Part shown: positions 16,992-26,810 of the stretch, piece by piece
How positions within the stretch are numbered: position 1 is the first letter of the stretch
How the letters are laid out: every line of letters starts with the position of its first letter
NCBI RefSeq assembly: GCF_018129985.1
Contig: NZ_JAFCKT010000004.1
Location: forward strand, 310,001 to 374,000
Length of the DNA stretch: 64,000 nucleotides
Direction of reading: 5' to 3'
DNA from: Bradyrhizobium sp. SZCCT0148
GTDB lineage: Bacteria; Pseudomonadota; Alphaproteobacteria; Rhizobiales; Xanthobacteraceae
Made by a program: the position numbers and the translations under genes
The notes under the pieces: generated by a model
The model's input: only the letters and a program-made list of their open reading frames with translations
What the model was told of the DNA's origin: nothing
Databases searched by the model: none

Positions 16992-17408
16992 CTACTTCCG
17001 CTTCCGCTGCTGCTGCCCGAGGCCCATCTGCTTGGCCAGTTGCGAGCGCGCCACCGCATAGTTCGGCGCGACCATGGGATAGTCGGCCGGCAGGCCCCAT
17101 TTCTCGCGGTATTGCTCCGGCGTCATGTTGTACTGGGTGCGCAGATGGCGCTTCAGCGACTTGAAGCGCTTGCCGTCTTCCAGACAGACCAGATAATCGG
17201 GCGCGATGGACTTCTTCAGCGACACTGCCGGCTTGGCCGGCTCGAGCGGCGCGGTCTCGGTGCGGCCTGACGATACCCGCACCAGGGCGCCGTGCACCTG
17301 GCTGATCAAGTTCGGGATTTCCGCGGCGGGGGTCGGATTGTTGCTCAGATAGGCCGACACGATGCTTGCCGTCAGCTCGATGAAATTCTTAGCCCCGGCA
17401 TCCGACAT
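16992..17408 (-). CDS. MucR/Ros-family transcriptional regulator with altered zinc-finger residues
   Basis: 138-residue regulator from ATG 17408, with AGAGAGGG upstream. The N-terminal oligomerisation region (IELTASIVSAYLSNNPTPAAEI) and C-terminal finger (YLVCLEDGKRFKSLKRHL, then MTPEQYREKWGLPADYPMVA) define the MucR/Ros family of H-NS-like global regulators of exopolysaccharide, motility and symbiosis genes. Zinc ligands in Ros are two Cys and two His; here they are Cys75, Asp78 and His88, but the last is Gln92 with Tyr93, so the fourth ligand seems lost. Some Mesorhizobium relatives fold without zinc, so the protein may still work. It binds AT-rich DNA and probably autoregulates (family knowledge). 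Confidence 0.85.
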   Translation of the reverse strand: MSDAGAKNFIELTASIVSAYLSNNPTPAAEIPNLISQVHGALVRVSSGRTETAPLEPAKPAVSLKKSIAPDYLVCLEDGKRFKSLKRHLRTQYNMTPEQYREKWGLPADYPMVAPNYAVARSQLAKQMGLGQQQRKRK

Positions 17409-17535
17409 GAGCCCGCCCTCTCTGCACTTGCGCCTCACGGGATAGACGACGCGAACTATTCCCTGTCAACAACACGTTGGACTGAAACAAGGGATTGACG
17501 GTGCGACGGCGACGCTGACTGCCGCGCGGCGGAGC

Positions 17536-18408
17536 TCAGGACCGCTGGTCGAGATGGGAGCGCAGCTCGTCGATCGAGGCAAAGCGCATCATGCCCTCCG
17601 GCATCTGCGCTTCGATCGAGCCGTCGGAGTAGAGCGAATAGGCCATGCCGTCGACAATTCCGGATTTGAGCACGGTGACGGGCGGCTGCTCGACAGGTGG
17701 CGGCGGCGGCGGTTCGGGTGCAGGCGGAGCGGTCTCCGCAAAGGTCGAGGGCGAACGCGGCGGGGGCCGTCGCGCCGCGGCCGGCGGCTCCGGCGGCCGC
17801 ATGCGGTCCGGCTTCGGCCAGGCATCGTCGAAGCTTGCCGGCGGCATATCCGCGGCCTCGCCGGGCTCCGGATGTGGCGGCGGCGCTCCGTCGGTGGTCT
17901 TCGCCTCCGCGCGCTCGCGCTCCTTGCGTGAGGTGGAGGCGAACATCAGGTTGCGGCGACGTGGGGCTTCCGGAGGCGCGGGCGGCGTCGGGGCTTCAAG
18001 CTCCGGCGGCGGCTCGACACGCGGACGCTCGCGCGCGACAGCTTCGCTCTGCCACGGCGGCGCGCCCGCGGCGGGGGTCGGCGGCGGTGGCGGCTCGACC
18101 CTCCCCTCAATCCTTGCGGCCGCGGCAGGCATCGGCCCGGGCGCGTCAGCACCCGATACGGCGAGGCCCGGCAGCACGGGCCTGACACGAACCTCCGACG
18201 GCGCACCGGCCAGCCGACGCGCGATACCCTGCAGCTCCACGGCCACGACATAGAGGCCGGCCAGTAACATCCCGGAGCAGACTGCGATCGTGCCCGAGAC
18301 TATGAGGGGGCTGCCGAGGCTGAACTCCCTGACGGAGAAGCCGAACAGGATCGAAAGGAGGCCCGCCACGACGGCGAAAATCCCCGCGATCAACAATGCC
18401 AAGGTCAT
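17536..18408 (-). CDS. Proline-rich inner-membrane protein, unknown function
   Basis: 290-residue protein from ATG 18408. Two N-terminal membrane segments (LALLIAGIFAVVAGLLSILFG and a second near residue 45) precede a long, disordered proline/alanine-rich region, then a small C-terminal domain (VLKSGIVDGMAYSLYSDGSIE and MRFASIDELRSHL) of a type seen in rhizobial hypothetical proteins. The architecture is that of a membrane-anchored tether. No specific function can be given. Confidence 0.7.
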   Translation of the reverse strand: MTLALLIAGIFAVVAGLLSILFGFSVREFSLGSPLIVSGTIAVCSGMLLAGLYVVAVELQGIARRLAGAPSEVRVRPVLPGLAVSGADAPGPMPAAAARIEGRVEPPPPPTPAAGAPPWQSEAVARERPRVEPPPELEAPTPPAPPEAPRRRNLMFASTSRKERERAEAKTTDGAPPPHPEPGEAADMPPASFDDAWPKPDRMRPPEPPAAARRPPPRSPSTFAETAPPAPEPPPPPPVEQPPVTVLKSGIVDGMAYSLYSDGSIEAQMPEGMMRFASIDELRSHLDQRS

Positions 18409-18716
18409 CGAACTCACCCCCGGCCGCACATCCACCCGCGACCCGTCATGCACGATACCGTCATACGATGTTCCACGCCAACGGCGAATTGCAAGCGGCG
18501 TTCCTAAAGGGAAGGAAATCAGGGACTTATTCACATTCCCTTCAGCTACGGCTCGCTACTGCTAGGCTGCTGCCGATATCCGGAATTGCTGCGTCGCATC
18601 AGGAATTTAGCCATAATGCCCAATTACTTGGTAATGGAACTGCGCTATAGGGAGTCCGGGGAGCAGGCCCGCGCGCACCAGCCGGGCCAAGAGGGGATTC
18701 CGGGGCACCGATAGCC
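18409..18716. other. Intergenic region between divergent genes
   Basis: 308 bases between the proline-rich membrane protein and the glycosyltransferase. It should hold both promoters. I see no repeat, RNA gene or clear operator. Confidence 0.4.
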
Positions 18717-20366
18717 ATGACATCCATCACGACTTCGGCGATCGACACGCCTCAACGGCGCTCGGTCGAGCGGACCTGCGACGATCTCGCCATGCTGGTG
18801 CTGGCGGCGGTGACCGTCGTGGCAGGCCTGACCTTCCGCGACTACGGCCTCGGCTGGGACGACTACACCCACGCCGAATATGCCGATCTGCTGCTGCGCA
18901 TGTTCGGTTCCGGCTTCAAGGACACCGCCGCACTCTCCTTCGCCAATCTCTACATGTATGGCGGCGGCTTCGACATGGTCGCGGCCCTTCTGCACAAGAT
19001 CATTCCGCTCGAGCTGTTCGAGACGCGACGTCTGCTCGGTGCGATCGTCGGCGTGATCGGGCTTGCGGTGACCTGGCGGCTCGCCCGCCGTATCGGCGGC
19101 CCCCTTGCCGGTCTTGCTGCACTCCTGCTGCTCGCGCTGTGCCCGATCTTCTACGGCCACATGTTCATGAACCCGAAGGATGCGCCCTTCGCGGTGGCCA
19201 TGATCATCCTGATGCTGGGCCTGGTCCGGCTCGCCGAGGAATATCCCAAGCCCTCGCCGCGCACGATCCTGATTGTCGGCCTGGGCGCCGGCCTTTCAAT
19301 CGGCTGCCGCATTCTGGGCGGGCTCGCGCTGGTCTACGCCATGTTCGGCTTCATCCCGCTTTTCCTGGAAGAACTGCGCAGCGAGGGCCTGCGCGAGTCG
19401 ATCAGGCGCTTCGCCCATGTCGTCTATGTGCTTTTGCCCGGCCTCGCGTTCGGCTATCTCGTGATGGGCCTGATCTGGCCGTGGTCGATCATGGAACCCG
19501 GCAATCCCTTCGAGGCGCTGACCTACTTCTCGCATTTCTTCGAGAAGCCCTGGAAGGAGATGTTCGACGGCGCGATCGTGTCCGTGCCGGACATGCCCTG
19601 GTCCTATCTGCCGACGCTGTTCGCGCTGCAGCTGCCCGAGGTGATGCTGGTGCTGATGGGCGGCGCCGTGTTCAGCACCTTTGCCATGCTGCCGCGCCGC
19701 GAGGTTCCGGCGCGCCGCAAGACCGTCATGCTGATGCTGACGCTGGCTGCGACCCTGCCGCTCGCGATCGCAATGGTGAAGCGGCCGGCGCTGTATAACG
19801 GCATCCGCCATTTCGTGTTCGTGATTCCGCCGATGGCGGTGCTCGGCGGCGTTGCATTGGCCTGGGTGATGGAGCGCCTGCGTGCCAATCACCGCACCTG
19901 GCAGCCGGTGGTGCTCGCGACCTTCTGCTTCGGCCTCGCGCTCTCGCTTGCCGAGATGATCCGGCTGCATCCCTATCAGTACACGCATTTCAACCACATC
20001 GCCGGCACCGTGCGGGGCGCCGACGACCGCTTCATGCTGGATTACTGGGGCCTTGCGCTGAAGCAGGCCTCCGACGAATTGCGCGAGCAACTTGTGGAGC
20101 GCCAGGAAGTGCCGCCGGCGGGCCGCAAATGGAAGGTCGCAGTCTGCGGCCCGCAGCGCCCCGCGCAGGTCGCGCTCGGGCCCGACTTCACCATCGGCTG
20201 GGATTCCAACGCGGCCGATTTCGCGATGACGCTCGGCGAGTTCTACTGCAAGGGCCTCACCGCACCCGTGATGGTCGAGATCAAGCGCGACGACGTTGTG
20301 TTCGCCCGCGTCTACGACATCCGCGGCCGCAGCATTTCCAGCCTGCTGTCGATCCCGGCGCCGTAA
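18717..20366 (+). CDS. GT39-like integral membrane glycosyltransferase
   Basis: 549-residue polytopic membrane protein with about ten hydrophobic segments. The first loop has FRDYGLGWDDYTHAEYADLL, an acidic pair like that used by ArnT/PMT-type lipid-linked sugar transferases, and the next loop has the HMFMNPKDAPF motif. The last ~130 residues form a soluble domain. Such enzymes use polyprenyl-phosphate sugars to modify proteins or lipids on the outer face of the membrane; donor and acceptor cannot be told from sequence. It appears to be a single-gene unit. Confidence 0.8.
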   Translation: MTSITTSAIDTPQRRSVERTCDDLAMLVLAAVTVVAGLTFRDYGLGWDDYTHAEYADLLLRMFGSGFKDTAALSFANLYMYGGGFDMVAALLHKIIPLELFETRRLLGAIVGVIGLAVTWRLARRIGGPLAGLAALLLLALCPIFYGHMFMNPKDAPFAVAMIILMLGLVRLAEEYPKPSPRTILIVGLGAGLSIGCRILGGLALVYAMFGFIPLFLEELRSEGLRESIRRFAHVVYVLLPGLAFGYLVMGLIWPWSIMEPGNPFEALTYFSHFFEKPWKEMFDGAIVSVPDMPWSYLPTLFALQLPEVMLVLMGGAVFSTFAMLPRREVPARRKTVMLMLTLAATLPLAIAMVKRPALYNGIRHFVFVIPPMAVLGGVALAWVMERLRANHRTWQPVVLATFCFGLALSLAEMIRLHPYQYTHFNHIAGTVRGADDRFMLDYWGLALKQASDELREQLVERQEVPPAGRKWKVAVCGPQRPAQVALGPDFTIGWDSNAADFAMTLGEFYCKGLTAPVMVEIKRDDVVFARVYDIRGRSISSLLSIPAP

Positions 20367-20386
20367 CAGCTTTTTTCTTCGGAACC

Positions 20387-20463
20387 GTAGCCCGGATGAG
20401 CGAAGCGACATCCGGGCTCGTTCTCAGAGCGGTCCCGGATGTCGCTTGGCTCATGCGGGCTAC
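20387..20463. repeat. Palindromic repeat (GTAGCCCGGATGAGCG type)
   Basis: Arms of about 30 bases (20387-20416 and 20434-20463) are nearly perfect inverted copies, beginning GTAGCCCGGATGAGCGAAGC and ending GCTCATGCGGGCTAC. It lies between the glycosyltransferase and aldolase genes and could form a long hairpin at the transcript end. This type is dispersed in Bradyrhizobium genomes. Confidence 0.8.
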
Positions 20464-20553
20464 GCGCGACAGCCACGCTCCGCACGCCTTGCCGCCAGCT
20501 TCCACCAAGTCTACGCTCCCTCCCCGCAACAACGATGTTCGGAGAGACCAGCC

Positions 20554-21333
20554 ATGTCGCCAGCGGAAGCGCGCCTGAAGGAAGTGCCGTCTGATATGAC
20601 GGAGGCCGAGTGGCAACAGCGGGTCGATCTCGCCGCCTGTTATCGCCTGGTCGCGCTGTACGGTTGGGACGATCTGGTCGATACCCACATCTCCGCGCGC
20701 GTGCCCGGCCCCGATCATCACTTCCTGATCAACCCCTACGGGCTGATGTTCGACGAGATCACGGCCTCGAGCCTCGTCAAGGTCGATCTGCACGGCAACC
20801 AGCTCTCCGAGAGCGAGTACAGCATCAACCCGGCAGGCTTCACCATCCATTCGGCGATCCACGAGGTGCGCGAGGACGCGATCTGCGTGCTGCATCTCCA
20901 CACCCTCGACGGCACCGCAGTGTCGAGCAGCGCGGAAGGCCTGCTGCCGCTGAACCAGACCGCGCAGCTCGTCACCCACGATCTGGCCTATCATGACTAT
21001 GAAGGCATCGCGCTCGACCACGACGAGCGGCCCCGGCTGCAGAAGGATCTCGGCGACCACAATCACATGCTGCTGCGCAATCACGGCACGCTCACGGTCG
21101 GCCGCTCGGTCGCATCCGCCTTCGAGCGCATGTATCACCTCGAGCGGGCCTGCTCGATGCAGGTGCGCACGCGCGCGCTGGGTACGCCGATCTACCCGGT
21201 CGAGAAGATTGCGATCGAGAAGAACACCGATCTGCTCGCCAACCGCGACCGCGCCGAGCTGCGCGCCACCAAGCTCGTGTGGCCGCCGCTGCTCCGCAAG
21301 CTGGACCGCGAGCTTCCGGGCTACCGGTCTTGA
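20554..21333 (+). CDS. Class II aldolase/adducin family protein
   Basis: 259-residue enzyme of the class II aldolase/adducin fold from ATG 20554, with GGAGAGA upstream. The zinc ligands are visible as HLHTLDG in the middle and RNHGTLTVG near the C-terminus; PYGLMFDEITASSLVKVDL is the substrate-loop region. Members cleave or epimerise sugar phosphates or have lost activity; the substrate is not deducible. A clear terminator follows at 21390. Confidence 0.88.
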   Translation: MSPAEARLKEVPSDMTEAEWQQRVDLAACYRLVALYGWDDLVDTHISARVPGPDHHFLINPYGLMFDEITASSLVKVDLHGNQLSESEYSINPAGFTIHSAIHEVREDAICVLHLHTLDGTAVSSSAEGLLPLNQTAQLVTHDLAYHDYEGIALDHDERPRLQKDLGDHNHMLLRNHGTLTVGRSVASAFERMYHLERACSMQVRTRALGTPIYPVEKIAIEKNTDLLANRDRAELRATKLVWPPLLRKLDRELPGYRS

Positions 21334-21389
21334 AATTTTCGGGGTTTGGTGTAAGGTAGTGTCAACACCCTCTGCACGTCCTGGAATGA

Positions 21390-21418
21390 AACGCCGCCCA
21401 ATTCCGGGCGGCGTTTTT
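21390..21418 (+). terminator. Rho-independent terminator of the class II aldolase gene
   Basis: AACGCCGCCC and GGGCGGCGTT form a ten-pair stem with a short AATTCC loop, followed by a T run on the plus strand, 57 bases after the aldolase stop. Confidence 0.85.
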
Positions 21419-21441
21419 GTTTTGGGGCGCCTTCTCTGCTC

Positions 21442-21523
21442 GTCATTGCGGAGCTCTTGTGACGAAGCAATCCAGAACCGCCGGGCGGAGGATTCTGGAT
21501 TGCTTCGCTGCGCTCGCAATGAC
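21442..21523. repeat. GTCAT/ATGAC-bounded palindromic repeat, copy 1
   Basis: 82-bp element starting GTCATTGCGGAG and ending GCTCGCAATGAC, with internal arms AAGCAATCCAGAA and TTCTGGATTGCTT. It belongs to the same loose family as elements at 27261, 60916, 61871 and 62861. It sits just downstream of the M20 dipeptidase stop. Confidence 0.8.
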
Positions 21524-21541
21524 GAGCGCAGAGTTCTCGCC

Positions 21542-22936
21542 TTACTTCACCTCAGCCAGCGCCGCGAGGATGCGCGCCCAGGAGCGGATGCCTTTCTGGA
21601 AGCTTCTCAGGTCGTACTTCTCGTTCGGCGAGTGGATGTTGTCGTCGTCGAGGCCGAAACCGACCAGCAGGGAGTCGAGGCCGAGCGTGCGCTTGAAGTC
21701 GGCGACGATCGGGATCGACGCGCCGGAGCCCATCAGCACGGTCTCCTTGCCCCATTCCTCCGTCAGCGCCTTGCTGGCGGCGGCGAGCGGCTTCATGTTC
21801 CAGTCGAGTGCGACCGCGGGCGCGGCGGAATGGTCGCCGAACTCGACCTTGCAATCGCCGGGAATGCGCGCCGTCACGTAGTCACGGAAGGCCTTGCGGA
21901 TCTTCTGGGGATCCTGCCCCTCGACCAGGCGGAACGAGACCTTGGCCGACGCATGCGACGGGATCACCGTCTTGGAGCCCTCGCCGATATAGCCGCCCCA
22001 GATGCCGTTGACGTCGCAGGTCGGGCGCGACGAGGCCTGCTCGATCAGGAGCCGACCCTTCTCGCCGGCCGGGATCGACAGACCGATCGGCTTCAAAAAC
22101 ATTTCCGGCGTCAGATTGAGCTTCTTCCACTGCTCAAGGATGTCGGGCGGCAGATCCTTCACGCCGTCATAGAAGCCCGGGATGGTGATGCGGTTGTCGT
22201 CATCGAACAGGCCGCCCAGAATTTTGGTCAGCACCCGGATCGGGTTCATCGCGCTGCCGCCGAACACGCCGGAATGCAGGTCGCGATTGGCGGCGGTTAT
22301 CTTCAACTCTTCATAGAGAAGGCCGCGCAGCGAGGTCGTGATCGCCGGCGTGTTGCGGTCCCACATGCCGGTGTCGCAGACCAGCACGTAGTCGGCTTTG
22401 AATTCGTCCTTGTTGGCCTCGATGAAAGGCACGAAGTTCTTCGAGCCGACTTCTTCCTCGCCTTCGATCAGGAAAGTCACGTCGATCGGCAGCGAGCCCG
22501 TCACCTTCTTCCACGCGCGGCAGGCCTCGACGAAGGTCATCACCTGCCCCTTGTCGTCCTCGGCGCCGCGCGCGACGATGATCTTGCGGCCATCGGCATG
22601 GTCCGTCACCACGGGCTCGAACGGCGGACGGTGCCAGAGATCGAGCGGATCGACCGGCTGCACGTCGTAATGGCCGTAAAAAATCACATGCGGCCGTCCG
22701 CCGGCCCCGGTCCTGCCGACGATGGCGGGATGCCCGGCCGTGGCCCTCACTTCAGTGGCGACGCCGAGGCTCGCGATGTCCTTGGCGAGATGCTCGGCCG
22801 CAGCCTTGCAATCCCCGGCGAAGGCCGGATCGGCGGAGATCGACTTGATCCGCAACAGCGCGAACAGGCGCTCCAAGCTGTTGTCGAAATCCCCGTCGAT
22901 GTGATCGAGCACGGATTGAAGCTGCGCGTTGGCCAT
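21542..22936 (-). CDS. M20-family metallodipeptidase
   Basis: 464-residue zinc peptidase of the M20 (ArgE/DapE/CPG2) dipeptidase group. Metal and catalytic motifs are GHYDVQPVDPLDLW (His, Asp), GAEDDKGQ (bridging Asp) and LIEGEEEVGS (catalytic and metal Glu), with a late GVFGG/MNP dimerisation region and a final SPNEKYDL. It hydrolyses dipeptides or related amide bonds in the cytoplasm. Length and motif order are normal. Confidence 0.92.
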   Translation of the reverse strand: MANAQLQSVLDHIDGDFDNSLERLFALLRIKSISADPAFAGDCKAAAEHLAKDIASLGVATEVRATAGHPAIVGRTGAGGRPHVIFYGHYDVQPVDPLDLWHRPPFEPVVTDHADGRKIIVARGAEDDKGQVMTFVEACRAWKKVTGSLPIDVTFLIEGEEEVGSKNFVPFIEANKDEFKADYVLVCDTGMWDRNTPAITTSLRGLLYEELKITAANRDLHSGVFGGSAMNPIRVLTKILGGLFDDDNRITIPGFYDGVKDLPPDILEQWKKLNLTPEMFLKPIGLSIPAGEKGRLLIEQASSRPTCDVNGIWGGYIGEGSKTVIPSHASAKVSFRLVEGQDPQKIRKAFRDYVTARIPGDCKVEFGDHSAAPAVALDWNMKPLAAASKALTEEWGKETVLMGSGASIPIVADFKRTLGLDSLLVGFGLDDDNIHSPNEKYDLRSFQKGIRSWARILAALAEVK

Positions 22937-22960
22937 GGTCGGATTCCTGACGTTCGAGTC

Positions 22961-24289
22961 TCACGAGATACCGGGTTTTAGCGCCGTCGCAGGCTCGGAG
23001 CCAGCGGCAACGGGCGGATGCCGGATGTGCCATGCGAGGGTACCTGCAAGAACCGCCGTTGCCAGGAGATTATTTCCCCAGGCCTGGAGGACATGGGGAA
23101 ACCACGGCAGCGCCAACAGCAAGAGCAGGACGCTCGCGCCAAGGGCGAGCCATGTTCCAAGGCGCACCTTCGCACGTTCATCGAAGGCTGCGCGATGCAT
23201 CAGCACAGTTATCGGGAAGAACAGCCACATGAAGTAATATTGCCGCGCCAGAGGCGAGGCCACCGTGATCAGGCAGAACAGGATGGCGAGCTCCTCGGCG
23301 TCCGAACGCGCCGTTCGCCGCGCTTGCCGCGGCATGACCGCGAGGAAGCCGAGCCCGAGCAATGCCGACAGTCCCAGCACGATCCAGTTCGCCGTCCTGT
23401 AGTCGACATCGATGATGTTCATCGTACGCGGCGGCTGCTTGGGATCGTCCTGATTGTAGTTGATCGGGCGAACCAGGCGGTGCGTGACGGCGATCAGGGA
23501 CTGGTTGACCCACGACCAGTTCTGCTCGTCACGCTGGCCGAAGCCTTTCTCCGAGCTCGTTCCGACCATGCCTTGATACCAGACCTTAAGCTCGGCCGCG
23601 TTGCGCTCGAAGCCGCGGATGGGCGCCGGCACGACATAGAGCAGGATGCCTGCAAAGGCGATCGTAGCAGCGGCCGCCGCCCATTTCCGCCGCCAGACCA
23701 GATAAGGTAGGACCGCGACGGGAAACACCTTGATGGCAGCGGCGAGCGCGAACATGAAGCCTGCAAGCCAGGGACGCTCATGCCGCAAGCTCCAGAAACC
23801 GTAGAGCATCATGGCCAGCAGGACGAGGTTCGGCTGGCCGAGGTCGAACATGTCGAACACGAAGGGCACGGTGATGACGGCGGGCAGCGCCTCCAGCCAG
23901 CGGCCGGGCCTGCGGCCCGAGCCGGTCATGACCTGCGAGAGCGTCCCGGTGTACCACCAGGCTACGGCGTTCAGGATCGACAGGACGACGTAGAGCGGAA
24001 GTTTGCCGAACCAGCTCGGGATCGCCAGCATGATCGCCGGGAGCGGCGGATAGATGAACTCGAAATACTCGACAGCCGTGGCGGGATAAAGCGGCGCGCC
24101 CTGCAAGACCTGCTGCCCGGCCCAGTACCACAGCGGGTAATCCTTGGTCTTGCCGCTGCCGAAGACTTCAGGGACGAGCACGTCGGCGGTGAGCAGGACG
24201 CAGCAGAACAGAAACAGCAGGTCCAGCGGCGCGCGCAGCGACGGATGTCTGGGCGCGTCGGGCTTGGCTAACGGGGCGGGCGGGGTCAC
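22961..24289 (-). CDS. GT87/DUF2029-type polytopic membrane glycosyltransferase
   Basis: 442-residue membrane protein with about ten hydrophobic segments. The first periplasmic loop has KTKDYPLWYWAGQQVLQG and EFIYPPLPA, typical of the DUF2029/GT87 mannosyltransferase-like family (GT-C fold), with NQSL and FDLGQPNLV motifs further on. It probably transfers a sugar from a polyprenyl donor on the outer face of the inner membrane. It is 24 bases downstream of nothing co-directional, and 24 bases upstream of the dipeptidase gene, which it may share a transcript with. Confidence 0.82.
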   Translation of the reverse strand: MTPPAPLAKPDAPRHPSLRAPLDLLFLFCCVLLTADVLVPEVFGSGKTKDYPLWYWAGQQVLQGAPLYPATAVEYFEFIYPPLPAIMLAIPSWFGKLPLYVVLSILNAVAWWYTGTLSQVMTGSGRRPGRWLEALPAVITVPFVFDMFDLGQPNLVLLAMMLYGFWSLRHERPWLAGFMFALAAAIKVFPVAVLPYLVWRRKWAAAAATIAFAGILLYVVPAPIRGFERNAAELKVWYQGMVGTSSEKGFGQRDEQNWSWVNQSLIAVTHRLVRPINYNQDDPKQPPRTMNIIDVDYRTANWIVLGLSALLGLGFLAVMPRQARRTARSDAEELAILFCLITVASPLARQYYFMWLFFPITVLMHRAAFDERAKVRLGTWLALGASVLLLLLALPWFPHVLQAWGNNLLATAVLAGTLAWHIRHPPVAAGSEPATALKPGIS

Positions 24290-24450
24290 TGAATGGTCCT
24301 GTGCGGCGGCGAACAGGGCGTAGCAGACCGGCGCAGGCTTGGAGAGCCCCTCACCTGAAATTGTACCGGTGATGGTCGAAGTCCCCGCGAGGGAAGCGAG
24401 GTCGACGCACCAGCCGGAAGCGGATTGCCTGAGACGACGTCTTAAACTGC

Positions 24451-26073
24451 CTAGCGCCGCAGCAATCCGCCCAGCGCGCCGCGGACCAGCGTGCGGCCGA
24501 TCGAGCCACCGAGCTGGCCGCCGACCGACTTGCCGATATTGGCGGCCATCCCGCCGATCACCTGGTTGGTGACCGATCGCGTCACGTCACGCGCGATGAC
24601 CTGACCGGTCGACAGGCGACCGCGCTTGACGTTGGTGCCGAAGATGGTGCCGACGATCGATCCGATCTGGCCGAGAAGGCCGCCGCCATTCCCGCCCGCC
24701 TGGCCGTCCGCGGTCGCGGCCGTGCCGGCGATGCGCTTCTGGATCATCTCGTAGGCGGACTCCTCGTCGACTGCGGTGTCGTATTTGCCCTTCACCGGGC
24801 TTGCGGCCATGATCGCCTTGCGCTCGTCCGGCGTGATCGGCCCGATGCGGGCCGAGGGCGGTCGGATCATCACCCGCTCGACCATCGCCGGCGTACCGTT
24901 GCCCTCGAGGAAGGACACCAGCGCCTCGCCCTTGCCGAGCTCCATGATCACCTTGGCGGTGTCGAGCTTCGGGTTGGGCCGGAAGGTCTGGGCCGCAGCG
25001 GCGACCGCCTTCTGGTCACGCGGGGTGAAGGCGCGCAACGCGTGCTGCACCCGGTTGCCGAGCTGTCCAAGCACGCGATCCGGCACGTCGATCGGATTCT
25101 GCGTCACGAAATAGATGCCGACGCCCTTAGAGCGGATCAGGCGCACGACCTGCTCGATCTTGTCCATCAGCGCCTTCGGCGCGTCGTTGAACAACAGATG
25201 CGCTTCGTCGAAAAAGAACACGAGCTTGGGCTTGGGCAGGTCGCCGGCCTCGGGCAGCTCCTCGAACAGCTCCGACAACATCCACAGCAGGAAGGTCGCG
25301 TAAAGCCTGGGGTTCTGCAGCAGCTTGTCGGCGACCAGGATATTGACCATGCCGCGGCCGTCGCGGTCGGTCTTCATGAAGTCCTTCAGCGTCAGCGCGG
25401 GCTCGCCGAAGAATTTGGTACCGCCCTGGTTCTCCAGCACCAAAAGCTGGCGCTGGATGGTGCCGACGGTGGCCTTGGTGACGTTGCCGAAACCCTGCGC
25501 GGCCTTGCGGATGGCCGCCAGCGGATCCTCCGTCGCGTCCGCCGCCTTCTTGCCGCTGTCGGGCACGATGGCGTCGAGCAGCGCGCGTAGATCCTTCATG
25601 TCGATCAGGGTCAGGCCGTTGTCGTCGGCGACGCGGAAGGCGACGTTGAGCACGCCTTCCTGCACGTCGTTGAGGTCGAGCATGCGCGCGAGCAGAAGCG
25701 GGCCCATCTCCGTGACGGTCGCGCGTACCGGATGGCCCTGCTCGCCGAACACATCCCAGAACACCGTCGAGAACTGGTCGGGCTGGAAATTCAGCCCCAT
25801 TGCTGAGGCGCGCTTGACGATGAAGTCTTTGGCTTCGCCGACCTCGGCGATGCCAGAGAGGTCGCCCTTGATGTCGGCCGCGAAGACCGGAACACCGGCG
25901 CGCGCAAATCCTTCCGCCATCACTTGCAGCGACACGGTCTTGCCGGTTCCGGTTGCACCCGTGACGAGGCCGTGGCGATTGGCGAGCGCCAGGGTCAGCC
26001 AAGCCTGCTCGTCACCCTTGCCGACGAAAATCTTCTCGTCGGTATCGCCGAGCTTGCTGTCCTGTGCGGTCAT
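24451..26073 (-). CDS. HerA-like ATPase, DUF853 (YjgR) family
   Basis: 540-residue cytoplasmic P-loop ATPase of the FtsK/HerA superfamily, DUF853 branch. Walker A is GATGTGKT (residues 39-46), Walker B is [13 protein letters not shown], and the arginine-finger region follows [20 protein letters not shown]. The glycine-rich C-terminal ~70 residues are typical of the family. ATG 26073 is preferred over upstream codons. YjgR-type proteins have no settled function; DNA or protein translocation is likely from the fold. Confidence 0.88.
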   Translation of the reverse strand: MTAQDSKLGDTDEKIFVGKGDEQAWLTLALANRHGLVTGATGTGKTVSLQVMAEGFARAGVPVFAADIKGDLSGIAEVGEAKDFIVKRASAMGLNFQPDQFSTVFWDVFGEQGHPVRATVTEMGPLLLARMLDLNDVQEGVLNVAFRVADDNGLTLIDMKDLRALLDAIVPDSGKKAADATEDPLAAIRKAAQGFGNVTKATVGTIQRQLLVLENQGGTKFFGEPALTLKDFMKTDRDGRGMVNILVADKLLQNPRLYATFLLWMLSELFEELPEAGDLPKPKLVFFFDEAHLLFNDAPKALMDKIEQVVRLIRSKGVGIYFVTQNPIDVPDRVLGQLGNRVQHALRAFTPRDQKAVAAAAQTFRPNPKLDTAKVIMELGKGEALVSFLEGNGTPAMVERVMIRPPSARIGPITPDERKAIMAASPVKGKYDTAVDEESAYEMIQKRIAGTAATADGQAGGNGGGLLGQIGSIVGTIFGTNVKRGRLSTGQVIARDVTRSVTNQVIGGMAANIGKSVGGQLGGSIGRTLVRGALGGLLRR

Positions 26074-26418
26074 TATTCTCTCTGATCTCTCTGCCGATTT
26101 CGCGTATCGAAACTCATCCACCAGTTCCGGAGCTTAACGCATGTTAAGCGCCGATTGAAACGGTTCAACGGGCCCGAACATGCGAACTTGTCGGATACGG
26201 ATGGACGACATCAGCCGAAAGTAGGAACGAGGTGCTCGCAACGCGGCAATTTTTCGCCGATTCGATCTCCGCTCTTGCACCGCTGCAACACTTTTCGCGC
26301 GTTCGAAGATGAATTGCGGCGACGCGTGCGTTCATCGCTTGAATTTCACATCACACCGGCTCAAGATCATTTTTGAAAGAAATACTCCGGCAAGCAAACC
26401 GGCTGAGGGGCGGGCCTT
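26074..26418. other. Intergenic region upstream of divergent genes
   Basis: 345 bases between the HerA-like gene and the small gene at 26419. Apart from the inverted repeat at 26132-26149 I see no gene, RNA or repeat. It should contain two divergent promoters. Confidence 0.4.
26132..26149. promoter_or_regulatory. Short inverted repeat GCTTAAC-N4-GTTAAGC
   Basis: Perfect seven-base arms (26132-26138, 26143-26149), about 60 bases upstream of the HerA-like gene start, in the divergent intergenic region. It could be a dimeric regulator site. The TTAA spacing is six, so it is not a standard CtrA box. Confidence 0.35.
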
Positions 26419-26784
26419 ATGGACGAACTGATCGGGCGGCTGGCGACAAACGCCAGCATAGATAATGCTGTGGCTGAAAAGTCCGTCGGCATTATTCTGG
26501 GCTTCCTCCGTAACGAGGGTCCTTCCGACAGCGTGCAGGCCCTGATCGATCAGATTCCCGGAGCGGAAGCCGCGATCGAGGCATCCAGGAGCGGCGGCGG
26601 ACTGTCGCGGCTGATGGGCGGCGGCCTGATGGCCGTCGGCACGCGCCTGATGGGTCTCGGACTTGGCATGTCGGAGATTCAAAACGTCGCCCGTGAACTT
26701 TTCCGCTATGGCCGAGACAAAATCGGAGCGGATCAGATGGGCAAGATCGTCGCGGGGACGCCGGGCCTCAGCCAGTTCGCCTGA
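26419..26784 (+). CDS. Small conserved-type protein, unknown function
   Basis: 121-residue protein with a helical N-terminal half (VAEKSVGIILGFLRNEG, VQALIDQIPGAEAAIEA) and a glycine/methionine-rich centre (GGGLSRLMGGGLMAVGTRLMG) that could be weakly amphipathic. No family recognised. It precedes a DUF4332 gene by 26 bases in the same direction, so the two are probably co-transcribed. Confidence 0.7.
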   Translation: MDELIGRLATNASIDNAVAEKSVGIILGFLRNEGPSDSVQALIDQIPGAEAAIEASRSGGGLSRLMGGGLMAVGTRLMGLGLGMSEIQNVARELFRYGRDKIGADQMGKIVAGTPGLSQFA

Positions 26785-26810
26785 AGCTGCCGCATTTCAT
26801 ATCGAGTATC

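Noticed and set aside
26132..26149. CtrA box before the HerA-like gene
   Set aside because: The TTAA half-sites are six bases apart instead of seven, and the element is better described as an inverted repeat.
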